Below, one piece after another: positions 44,052 through 54,726 of a DNA stretch of 64,000 bases. Where the stretch lies: the NCBI GenBank assembly GCA_018340375.1, contig JAFFJZ010000013.1, positions 3,140,501-3,204,500 of the forward strand, in the 5' to 3' direction. Position 1 is the stretch's first letter; the number at the start of each line of letters is the position of its first letter. The stretch is from Gonatopus flavifemur. Taxonomy: Eukaryota > Arthropoda > Insecta > Hymenoptera > Dryinidae. Made by a program: the position numbers and the translations under genes. The notes under the pieces were generated by a model that did no database searches, was not told where the DNA came from, and saw only the letters and a list, made by a program, of their open reading frames with translations.

Positions 44052-46037
44052 TCAGTTTGTTATCGCTTGCTGCGTAGGGAGCGTCCGCTTGGATCCTCCG
44101 GCAGTGGCTCTCTCTGCTGGTTCAGGAGGCTCTACTTTGGCTCTCCGCATCTCGATTCTCACTTCCTCGTGGCGAGCCTGCTCCTTCAGGTCCAGATTTT
44201 CCCGTTTCCTAGGCTTCCTGCAGCATAATGATCGCTTGAGCACAAGTCTGATTATAATTCTCCAAATTGAACCTCAAAACAGATACAAAAAACCACAAAC
44301 GATTGTGATAATCTGTATCCCGATCAGATAAAAGTTGAGATTCGATTGTTTCTGCCTGGTTCGAGTGGGACTGCCTATTTCTTCCAACTTTTGCTCTAAT
44401 GTTAACAGAGAATTTTCACTCAAGTCTTCGAAATGCTTCAAACTTGTTGATTCTATTCTTCCACGAATTGTCCTAAATTCTAGTGTCTTTGCTATTATTG
44501 GAGGAATTTGTGTTATGTTTAGAGCAATTATTGGATTATGGTAATATTGTTCTGCTTTTTGTATCACTTTAGAATTCACCAGGGTCACATAATGGTTCTT
44601 TACTATGCAATTTGGATTGAATTCTAGTATTCCGGACCCTTCAACGGTTATAATTTCCAATTTTTCATTCGGACAAATGAGTTGCAGATTTTCTGTTCTA
44701 TTTACTGCATATAGCCAGGAATTCAATGTTCTTATTCTGGTCCAAGAGTTTTGGTGTTCTAGATTTATTCTGATATTACAATTTCGTAGTTTATCAGCTT
44801 TTGGATTCAGTCACAGCAATAATTCACAAGACGGAGAGTCTTGAATTCCTCTCAACGGAAAATTTGGTTCGCAGAAATGAATTCTTTGACTATGCGTACA
44901 AAGCGTAGTGGAGTGATCATCAACAGTGAGATATAGTCCATTGGTGTAGCTGATTCCGAAATATGGGTTTTCTGGTTTGATATATGCTGACGTGGAATAT
45001 CCAGATAAATTTTGAATAACAGGCCACGAATGTAATCGGTATATGTCATAATCGATCTCGTCCACTGATGGTATGTGTAGAATGAATGAAAATCTCTCAT
45101 TCGACCGCGATGTAGTTACAGTAGCAAGATCTGTTATTTCTCTAATGCTCGATCCTTGATGGGATAAGGGAATCACGTACTCCGGTGCGCTATTATGGAT
45201 TTCTTGGATTACTTGCTTCAATTTTGAACGTTTCAGAAGTGAAGGATGCGCTTTTCCTAGTTCAGCCGAATATAGGGAATCTATACAATTTTGTCTGGTT
45301 ATTAGAAAATGGTTTAAAAATTCTTCTATTTGGTTTATGCAGCGATTCATAACATATTGAAGATCTGCTAATTGTTGCTCCTTCACCCATCTTTTCAACT
45401 CTGCAGCAATGAGATTAAGCCTTTCACTGTTCCCTTTTATGGCAATTTCATGATTTTGAATAGTTTCTTGCAATTGATGTAAGTCACTTGTTATTATATG
45501 AGTTTTCCTTACAATTTGTGCTATTTGATTTTGATCTCTGTATAATTTATCAATTTCATCTTTAAAATAATCAGCATCTCCAGAGTTCGATGTTCCGAAA
45601 AGATTTTTACTAACGGTTCCTACAAATCCAAAAGGTACCATTCTTCTCGTGATTGTTTTTACGGGATTATTTCCGAGACGCGGTTCCACTATTTCCCTCA
45701 ACAATCCATGTATTTCGTCATGAATTTGCATTGCTCTTTCTAATTTAGCATTCATATAATCTTTTCTGAGGGATATATCGCACTCGAATAGGGATTCATG
45801 GTTTAGACAAAGATCTTCCGTTTTATTTAGTAAATCCAAATCAAATGGGAATTTGACCTCCAATTTTTCTGTGTCCCACACTATAAACACTCTCCACTTG
45901 ACGCCTTGTAGGCGGATGTTATACAGTCTTTCAAAGTACAGTCCGGTGTTTGTATTCACTTTGGTAATTTTATAATTGTCTTTACCATGTGTCTTCATCA
46001 GGAGTGTGAGAAGGAGAGAGATCACTATCAGCTTCAT
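44052..46037 (-). pseudogene. env: Errantivirus env (F-like fusion glycoprotein), broken
   Basis: The frame starts at an ATG (46035-46037) that overlaps the integrase end by about 55 nt in another frame, as in many errantiviruses. A hydrophobic signal peptide occupies the first 18 or so residues. A basic pair at about residue 130 and the following hydrophobic/Gly segment correspond to the cleavage site and fusion peptide of insect-retrovirus/baculovirus F-type envelopes. Helical heptads follow. A membrane span lies near the end of the 44726-44274 part. In-frame TGA codons at 44811-44813 and 44274-44276 interrupt it. Beyond the second stop the same frame runs on, Arg/Lys-rich and GC-richer, to 44052. 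It would be an entry glycoprotein if intact; this copy is not. Confidence 0.85.
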
Positions 46038-47541
46038 TTTTACTGATCAACTCCAATTTATCCACATGTTTAGTAAAAAGTTTTCCATTACTACCCTTCA
46101 GTACGACATTTCCCTTTTCAAGAATTCCAACTATTTTATATGGTCCTTTATAACCTGCACTGAATTTTCTTTTCTTTGGTTCGATTAGTACTTCTACAAG
46201 ATCCCCTATTCTTCCCTGGGGAGGTCTTGTCTTCTTGTCATAGTAACTTTTGGATTTTTCTTTCGCAGTTATCAAGTTTCCACTGGCCATTCCTTTCATT
46301 TCTGTCAATCGAGAAATTAAATCATGAGCATATGAATTATAAGTGACTAATTCTTCTTCCGAAGGGAAAGACGTAAGTGTTCGGGCTCATTTTCCAAAGA
46401 CCAATTCGAATGGTGTGAAGTTAGTTGCTTCATGTACAGAGGTATTGTAGGAGAACATAGCAAAAGGTACTATTTTATCCCAGTCATCAGAATCAGACAA
46501 ATAGTGACTTATATACTCAGTCAAGACTATATGGCTCCTTCCTAGACTACCATTTGTTCGTGATCTATAGCCTGAAGTAGTCAGATGTTTGATCTTGAGT
46601 ATTTTTGGAATTTGATTGAAGAACTTATTGATAAAACTGGTTCCTCTATCGGTCGAAATTGCCGAAGGACTACCAAATTGCAAAATCAAGTGATTCACTA
46701 CTGCGTTAGCTACGGTTTCTGCTCTAATATCAGGGATAGGTATTGCTATACAGTATTCAGTTAAGTTATCTTGCATGGTAAGAATGTGCCTGTTACCACT
46801 TGGTGTAATTGGCAAAGGACCTACTGTGTCGACTGAAACTTTTGTGAAAGCTTCTATTGGTGTATCAGTAATCAACATCGGTTCTCTGGTTTTTGTTCGG
46901 ATTAGTTTATGATCCTGACATCTTTTACATGTGCGAATAAAGTTTTGGATATCATTCCTTAATCCAGGCCTATAGAACTTTTCACGCACTCTGCGGTAAG
47001 TCTTATGAATCCCTCTGTGTCCCCCCATCAAACTTTCGTGATATTCAGAAATGATATCCAGACGTAGTTCTTCGGGTGGAATGACAACTTCACCGTGACA
47101 GATGGTGATCACTATGTCGTCTTCCTCAAAGATATCCATTAATATTTCTATTATTGTACCCTGAGGGATAGTTTTGATGAAGTCCTCATTTTTCGAAATT
47201 CTAAACTCTTTGATGTTCAATTCCAATAAAACTTTTCTCAAATTGTGTAATACGAGAAATCAAATGTCCTTTGTAATTTTGTCATACCATTTATCCTTCA
47301 AAACTGCACTAAAAATCCTATGTTTTCCTGTTTTGGTGGTAAAGATTCGACCCACTTTCGGTTTTAATTCTTTTAACTCATCTGAATTTATAAGTCCGAT
47401 ATCTGAGAGTAATTTATTTGCAGGAATAATCACCTCACAATCAGTTGGAATAAAATGAACTGAATTTGACTTCTGGTATGTTGAATTTTCACGAGAATAT
47501 TTTATGAAGTTCGCATCTTGCAAAAATCGTCCCAAATTCAA
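45982..47541 (-). pseudogene. pol: Retroelement integrase region of pol, broken
   Basis: 47541-47260 carries the spacer typical before integrase in insect gypsy-group pol (ELKPKVGRIFTT). 47241-46387 has the HHCC zinc-binding domain (YHESLMGGH ... CKRCQ) and the catalytic core (VDTVGPLP, STDRGTSF). Where the third catalytic residue, Glu, is expected, this copy shows Gly (NGSLGRSH). 46308-45982 holds the GPY/F-type C-terminal module (YKGPYKIVG). All parts lie in one frame, separated by TGA codons at 47260-47262 and 46387-46389. Integrase would insert the cDNA and give the 4-bp duplication. This copy is inactive. Confidence 0.9.
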
Positions 47542-47649
47542 CGGGCTGATCGGGTCAATATCTGGTGGGATAGATTCTCTAACCTGAATTTTTTTAGGAT
47601 TTGATGTGTTTTTTGTCCCTGAATCAATTATTCTTCTGGGAATAGTTGG

Positions 47650-48992
47650 TTATTTCAGATTTTGTGGTGGATCTTTTTGAAAGGGAGTGGATAAAGCTGG
47701 AGGTTTCGATATCACCGATGGTGTGGGAATAGTCTGACTGTGTGGTTGTCTGTTTTTAATTGAATGATCCAAGGTTTGGTTTGGCGTACTGATTTCTAAT
47801 TCTTCGTTCTCCGGAATATTTTTCAGATGAGGATGTTGCAGAGGTTGTCCTTTGAATTTTTGTTCCATTTCCCTCTCAAACTTTTGAACATTTTCTGCTA
47901 ATTTCTCAATTCTCCAATCTAATTCCTCATCTGATAATTCTGTATCATAAGGGTCATTATCGAGCAATATATCTCGGGTTGAATCATCTAATGATCCACC
48001 CTCTGGAATAACTTCGGGTAATTCCAATTCTTCTATTTCTTCCTCCTCTTTTTCAGAGAGATGGCTATTATCTTTCGAGGACTTTTCAAATTTTTCAAAC
48101 GAGTGTGGTAATTCATCCAAATCAATTGGGAATCTTTTCTTTTCCGGTCTATCTTCTGTTACTAAAACCTCATCATCACCTTCATCGCTTTTCTCAGGCA
48201 ATTCAATCCTGATTTCATCATCAGGCAAGGGAGAAGGGGTATTCTTCACCTGTTCTGCTTCTATCTCAACTTCAGTATGAACTTCTGCATGTTCCCCTTT
48301 CTTGGTTATTTCAGGCACAGCCCCTGATCCATCAAGACCCGGTAACACACTTTTTCGTCCTCTGTTTACAGGTGGTTCCTCTTTATTCACTTCCGATTCT
48401 TCTTCGTCACGCGAAGAATCGGTTGCTTCTTCTCCCTGAGTACCTGACGGAGGCAATGATGTGGCTTTTGATTGATTTTCTCGGGATTTTAATTTCAGTC
48501 TTGTACGACTTGCTATAGAACTAGTATTCACTGGATTAGAAATTTTAGTTTTTTTTTGCGAAGGGGTGGTTTAGATGCTGGTTTGGAAGAACTGGGTGCA
48601 CTATGTACACGCTCCCGAGATTCCACTTCCTTTATTTTATCTTTTTCTTCGGATTTTGGGTTAGTCGCGGTATCTTCAGGGTAGGGGGTCTTTTGACCGA
48701 AAAAGTTTTTGGCCGAATCGAGATGATTTGACAATCGCTAGTCGCTTTCAGAGAACACTAGAGAATGACTAGCGATTGTCAAATCATCTCGATGCGGCCA
48801 AAAACTTTTTCGGCCAAAAGACCCCCTACCATCTTCAGCCGGATTTTCTTTTGAATTCGCGGATTTTGCAGGATGAGCGGGTTTCTTCCTCAACATCATC
48901 ATGCTAGCATCTTCTACTTCCGAATCTCCCCCTCCATTTTCTGAAGAGGAACTACTTTCGGTGGTTGATTCCAAATCTAACTCGTCGGAGCT
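47650..48992 (-). pseudogene. Acidic Ser/Pro-rich linker between RNase H and IN
   Basis: Directly after the TAG (48993-48995) that ends the RT/RNase H frame, the same frame continues as Ser/Glu/Asp-rich sequence to the MITE at 48830. It resumes after the MITE and ends at 48528. A second frame begins with an ATG four bases earlier (48531) and stays open for 293 codons to 47650. It is very rich in Glu, Asp, Pro and Ser (EKEEEEIEELELPEVIPEG), with no recognisable fold. The frame shift coincides with a homopolymer T run near 48547-48556. About 440 codons of such sequence between RNase H and integrase are not usual for gypsy-group pol. It may be part of pol, a separate protein or foreign. Confidence 0.55.
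48680..48830. repeat. hAT-like MITE family A, copy 3
   Basis: The ends GGTAGGGGGTCTTTTGACCG and CGGCCAAAAGACCCCCTACC are inverted. The perfect 8-bp duplication ATCTTCAG flanks it (48672-48679 and 48831-48838). The arms are highly complementary. It was inserted into the retroelement after that element arrived or within its lineage. Confidence 0.95.
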
Positions 48993-50782
48993 CTACAGGG
49001 TTTCTTCGTTTACAGGATTACGCGAGAGGGCATCAGCATTGGTATTCAGTTTCCCCGGTTTGTGCACAAAATTGTATTCATAATCACGCAATTTCAATCT
49101 CCAACGGACTAGACGTTGTCCAGGATCTTTAATCGAATCTATCCATTTCAAAGGTTCGTGATCGCTGAATGAAGTGAATTTTCGTCCGAACAAATATGGT
49201 CTGAAATGAACTATAGCGTATAATACGGCTAAACATTTTTTCTCAGTAGTTGGATAATTCTGTTCTGGCTTTGTCAACGTTCTAGACAAATAAGCGATTG
49301 GAAGATCAAACCCATTGAAATTTTGGCTCAGTACTGCACCGATAGCAAAATCTGATGCATCTGTGGTTAACGTGAATTTCCTATCAAAATTTGGGTACTG
49401 GAGGATTGGTTTTTTGCACAATGCCTCACGCAATTTCCGGAAACTTTGAGTATGCTCTTTTGTCCAAACAAATTTCGCATTTTTCTGTAATAGTTCGGTT
49501 GAAGGTTTAGCTATCTTCGCCAAATTTTTTATGAATCTTCTGTAATAGCCCGCTAGACCTAAAAATTGTCTAATGTTTTTCTGGTTCTGAGGTCTGGGAA
49601 AATTCTTTACAGCATCAATTTCCTGAGGATCGGGTTTCACACCATCCCGAGTAATAATATGGCCTAAATGAACGAATTCTTCTCTCAAAAATTGGCATTC
49701 ATCTGGTTGTGAGGTAATTTTCGCTTCTCCTAATCTTCTGAACAATCTATGGATTTTGCGTTCATGTTCTTCCAATAATTTCGCAGAGACTACAATATCG
49801 TCCGAATGAACGAATAATTCAACACCCTGCAATCCCCTTGAGACCGTGTCCATCATCCGTTGAAACGTCGGAGGTGCATTTTTCAAACCTTCGGGCATCC
49901 TAACGAACTCATAATGTCCGTGAGGGGTGGTGAACGCTGTTTTGTGCCTATCTTTTGGATTCATTGAGATTTGTTGGAAACCACTCGCGAGATCTATTAC
50001 CGTGGAATACTTAGCTTCTCCTAACTGATCTAGGATTCCATTAATGTTTGGTAAGGGATATGCATCGCCTATGGTTTGAGCATTCAATTTTCGAAAATCT
50101 ATGACCATACGCCAACGCGGATTTCCCTGCGAGTCGGGTTTTTTAGGCACGATCCAAATGGGTGAGTTATACGGAGAAGTTGAAGGCTTGATTATGTTAT
50201 TTCCCAATTTAATGTCAATTCGTCGTTCTATTTCGTCTTTATGTATCGGCGGAAATCTATATTGTCTCGTATTGGCGGTTTGTTTCCATCAAAAATTCTA
50301 TGTCTGCTATACGGAATGTAACGTAATTTATCTCCGGGCAAAGAGAAAATGAATGGGTATTCCTCTATGATATCTACAACATGTTTAATTTCTTCCTGGT
50401 TCAAATGCTCCAAATTGAGTTTATTCCAAATTGAATCCGACCTGTCCACCCTATCTTGTAAGGTTAGAGATTTTTCTTCAAGGTCTAGATCAGAGATATC
50501 GCTCTCATCAGGACAGCAATGATATTCAAAAGGAATAATTTCTTGTGGGGGAATTTCGATTCTAATATCCTGATTCCATGTATTTATTGCTAGAACATAA
50601 TACGTTCCATTTTCATCAGGTGTAACCAAAGCTTCACCTATGTAAACCCCATCCTCTGTTTCTAATTTTGAGAGGTATCCTTCCTTCAAAACTGGATTCA
50701 TGACATCAATAGGTATGGATTGCCTCGTTCGTCCTTGTATAAGCAACAAACGTGGTTTCAAATTTCTTCTTTGTGAATTCAA
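48993..50782 (-). pseudogene. pol: Retroelement RT-RNase H region of pol
   Basis: 50782-50228 holds the segment before RT (YPFIFSLPGDKL, ending at the SRHRI block) and ends in a frame change. 50207-48993 is an open 404-codon RT-RNase H: TSPYNSPIWIVPKK, RMVIDFRKLN, YSTVIDLASGFQQI, FVRMPEGLKNAP, then a catalytic box reading HSDD where gypsy elements usually show Y-x-DD. RNase H has TLTTDASDFAIGAVLSQ, LYAIVHFRPYLFG and FSDHEPLKW, ending with LNTNADALSRNP. It synthesises cDNA from the RNA genome. The frameshift and the changed active-site box suggest loss of function. Confidence 0.92.
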
Positions 50783-50811
50783 ATTCCCTTCCCCTAAGAA
50801 AGGTATGGGTT

Positions 50812-51177
50812 TTAAGGATCACTTTTGGTTACTATGGTATGATGAGAGGAAGATATCTCTGCTTCCTCTTGTAAGAGGTATTCTTTCCCTAGTATACCGG
50901 AACAATTCAAATGAAATGATGATCGAACTACGTGAAATTTGACAGGTTGATTCAGTATATTTATTATGGCTGTCCATATGGTGTTAATTTTTTCAGTGGT
51001 AATACCGGTTATCGAGACGGATTCATGCAAAGAAACTTGTACGTTTTCATCTAACGCGTTCAATTTTATAACGTTTACATCGGCTCCTGTATCTATTAGG
51101 AATATACCTTCTTCGTCACGTAACTCTTTCGATTGCAATTTGATCATTGGAAACTCGAATTTTTCGTCCCCACTCAT
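50812..51177 (-). pseudogene. pol: Retroelement aspartic protease region
   Basis: The 121-codon frame contains GIFLIDTGADVNVIK, the DTGA active site of retroviral-type proteases, and GILGKEYL, the flap-distal Gly motif. It would process Gag-Pol. It lies between gag and RT as expected. The frame ends in TAA at 50812, so it is not continuous with RT, which needs either frameshifting or reflects decay. Confidence 0.82.
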
Positions 51178-52523
51178 TCCATAGTTTCCAGGATTTTGAG
51201 ACTCGCGTGACGCTCTCTTTCGGGTTTCTGACTCGTCACTGCGTTCGTATGACGAGTCCCTGACCGGTTTAAATTATCAAATGAATTTTGACTAAGAGAA
51301 ACTCTTTCATTATTTCCCGATGATCTTGATTGATTCCCCGGATTGGCAAATCTGACCGGCGAATTTTCTCGACCACTTTCCCGAGAAGAAAACTGCTTAT
51401 TAGGTGGAAATGATCTGTGATTTTATTGAGAAGGTTGTGGATGAGGTGAGAAGGATCGACCTGTTCCCCGATACGAGCCGTTATCGCGTGGATCATTTTT
51501 CTGATTTCCGTAACTGTATGGATCTTTATGAGGTTGATTATGGTGCATCGATTGTTGATGCGGTGCGTATGGATTTGAGTATGAGGGTGGATATGGATAG
51601 TACGGATATGGCATTGGCGGTGGGTAGTATGGTGGATATGGAGGATATCTCATGGGTGGAATTTGTGGTGGATTTTGGTCAAAATTTGAACTTCTAGGCG
51701 GTTTTAAAGTTCCTACAGGATTCAGGTTTGAAGTTGATGGTACTGAGCTCGGTGTTCTTGATCCATCAGGTGAATTCAGAACAGAATAATTTCTATAGTT
51801 TCCTGAATCTCGACTATCATTATCTAATTTATCGTGACGATCATAGGGATTGTGCAGAGAGGACGAAACTCTGGATGTTCCTCCTCCCGGTATGATTCCA
51901 GTTCTCATTTTATTTTCAGTTCTTACCGCGATTTTATGGGCTTCGTCCAAATCTTGTGGGTCTCGAGAGTCCACTGCTCTTGCTATTTCGTCCGGTAAAC
52001 CGCGTAAGAATGATTCTAAAGCGCACTCCTGTACGGGCTTTAACATACTTTCAGCGTCATCTCCATATTCATCTTGCAGAGCAATTTTTGCGCCGCTTAA
52101 TAACAAATTCAACCTATCATGGAAATCGCTCACCGACTCACCACGATCCATTCGAATTCTCTCTATTTCGTGTTGATAGTATGGGTATGTTTTCCCGGGA
52201 GCGAATCTATTCTTCAAATGTTTAATCAAATCATCTACAGTGTTGAAATTTTCCCCGTAAGTGCTATCTCAAGCGGCACCGCGTAACTTTGCCAAAACTT
52301 CTTTCACATAATTTGGTTCGGATTCTGCTAATACAGAAGCGGCTCCGTTTCTGATATCTTGCAAAAAATCTTCCAAAGGGAGGTTTTTCCCATCGAAATT
52401 AGGAATGGTACGTAAGCTTCGCTGCAAGCTCGTGCACTCAGCTATGGATTTCATCATAGAATCAGGAAGGGTTGTATTTGCTTCTGATCGGCTGCTTCCC
52501 GAAGCTTCGTCTTCGTTTGGCAT
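51178..52523 (-). pseudogene. gag: Retroelement gag, broken
   Basis: It starts with an ATG at 52523. 52523-52269 and 52229-51423 are in the same frame, separated by TGA at 52269-52271. The capsid-like part includes FAPGKTYPYYQHEIERIRM and VQECALESFLRGLPDEIA, similar to gypsy-group Gag capsid segments. The C-terminal part is rich in Pro/Tyr (PPYPPYYPPPMPYPYYPYPP) and then Arg/Ser. No CCHC zinc knuckle is seen, as in many errantiviruses. After TAA at 51423-51425 the frame runs on Arg/Ser-rich towards 51178. Confidence 0.85.
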
Positions 52524-54698
52524 TTTGGCGACTCACTACGACGCGATTTAGAACAGGGAAATCCAAGAGTACTCTTCAAGTATTCCAAGATGTTTGTTCA
52601 ATTCCTCGGGAACAATTGGCATTCAAGGAAAATTCAGTGAATTTTCTATTAGGAACGTTTTACTGCTTCCTTTTCAAATTTCAACAACAAAGATTCTTCG
52701 GAGTTTGTTGGTGAGAGCAGAGTTCTTAGTAAGAGGCAGTCTTATTTGGTTTATGGAACTCCAACGATTTGATACAGTCAAGTTCGCATAGAAAAGACTA
52801 GTTCCAACTATTCGGATCTTCCTCCTTACCCTTGAATTCCGAGAAAGGGTGACTGAATTATATAACTCTGCAGAGTAAAGATCAGAAATGTCTACGACAT
52901 CAGCAGGAAATTATACAATTGAGTCATTCACACGAAAAGGGAAAAGAAAAATTCTAAACCTTGACTGTAATCTATCGTCTCTCTTGTTAATTGTAGTTTC
53001 ACACAAATCTATTTACAAAAGTATTTGGACACGAATATCAGTGCATATGTACAATAGCTCGCGTATAGCAGGATTCCTTTCGATTATGACTGACTTCTCT
53101 CATGAATTCTAGTTATGTCTTGACACAGATATCTATTGCATCTCGGAAATTGATTATTCAGTAATTCGTTCGAACAGAACACCAAAGTTATTGCAGAGAT
53201 TGCTGAAGCAACCGGGTGTTGTTCAATTACAAGAATTTTCATGAAACAAAAGCGTTAATTATATCCTTTTTTTCAATTACACGTAAACAGCTACCCTTAC
53301 GTGTCCTAATCACGAATTTTCAAGTCCCTGAGTTCTCTGATCATTCAATTTCGGGCGCAACAGAGAACACTGTGACGCGATGTGACGTATTAAGAACACA
53401 TATACAAAGAGAAAAACATTATACAATTATAAACATATGTTATATCTACCGAATCCGAACTCTTTAATATTCCAATTTTCGAACATTTCAACGACAATTT
53501 CTCACATCTATTTTACTCTCTCAAGACAATTCTCCAAATTTCAATATATAACTGTCGGGCCTTCAAACTGAAGGTATGATACAATTTCGCATTCTAAAAC
53601 TTAATCCAAGAACCGATCTTTATCTGATTTCGAATTATTCAAAATTGAGGGAATTGAAAATCTCGGCTCTTCAATAATTCACAATGCTGGATCAGAGTTC
53701 AGCTTCGTATAATTTGATAAAAAAGAATTCAAATGTGAAAAAAAATAATTGATATATATACATGTATATATATATATATATATACATACAGACATATACG
53801 AATGAGTCCGAATTTGCATGCACGGAACCATAAAATCCCTGGAACACTGATGAGTCCGCAAATTTTATCAACTACGTTCTTTCTTGTTCGAATACGCGGA
53901 CTCGGGGTTCAAAACACTCAGTCAAAAAAAATTTTTGAATTTCGTAAAATTGAATTCTGTGAAATTCCATCTAATGGTCATTCATGCTCGAACGGAACGC
54001 CAAGATATTTCAGAGATTGCCATGCAACCGGCATTTTTGTTCGATCACAGAACATTCCCCAATTCACTCATGAATTCTCAACTACTCGAATTATTCAATG
54101 TCAAGGCAATGAAAATGAGAATTAGGCAATCCTGTAATGGTTGAAAGTATACCCCAGAATTCAATTCCGTCACAACTCAGAAATGGAAAATATATACGAG
54201 TGGATATCAATCGTCAAGCACAATTCTAAAAAAAAACCTGTAAAGTTTCAAATATTCATGAAAATCTAATCTTCACCACCAATTTGCACATTGAAAGACT
54301 CACGTCACTGGTTCAAATGATAGTTGACAAATTGATTCTCATGCAAAATTAAATTCATGAATACTCACATTACATACACATTTTATACAGATTTTTTTCA
54401 GAGCATTTGCAAAAAAGAAAAGGAAGAAAGATCAAATATTTTTATATTTATAATGACTGGTCATATGATTATTATAATCGGTCATACATCATGCATATGT
54501 ACAAATGTACAAAGAAAGACCTGTAAAAACATTAAGGATTGATAATTATTGAATTATGAATTGATAGGAAACATCAGATATATTCCTTTATTAAACACTA
54601 TATTTGAGATTATCGCGGGGAGAAGTCTTTGTTACTTTGGAATTTGAATCGGAAATGAATATTAACCACAATCAAACTGAATGGAACTTGATGAAACG
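52524..54698 (-). other. Long 5' leader of LTR element
   Basis: About 2.2 kb separate the primer site from the gag ATG without a recognisable ORF on the sense strand. A TA/CATA microsatellite lies at about 53750-53800. The leader may hold packaging signals or inserted DNA. Nothing more can be recognised. Confidence 0.6.
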
Positions 54699-54718
54699 AT
54701 CCCACACTTCTGACACCA
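54699..54718 (-). promoter_or_regulatory. Primer binding site, tRNA-Leu-like
   Basis: On the sense strand TGGTGTCAGAAGTGTGGGAT lies 8 nt after the 5' LTR. Except for one extra T it would pair with a 3' end ending ..CCCACTTCTGACA-CCA, which resembles eukaryotic tRNA-Leu. The assignment to Leu is from memory of tRNA ends. Confidence 0.75.
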
Positions 54719-54726
54719 ATTTTTTT

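Noticed and set aside
53750..53800. TA/CATA run as a promoter TATA box for gag
   Set aside because: It is a simple microsatellite in the leader. Retroelement transcription would start in the LTR.
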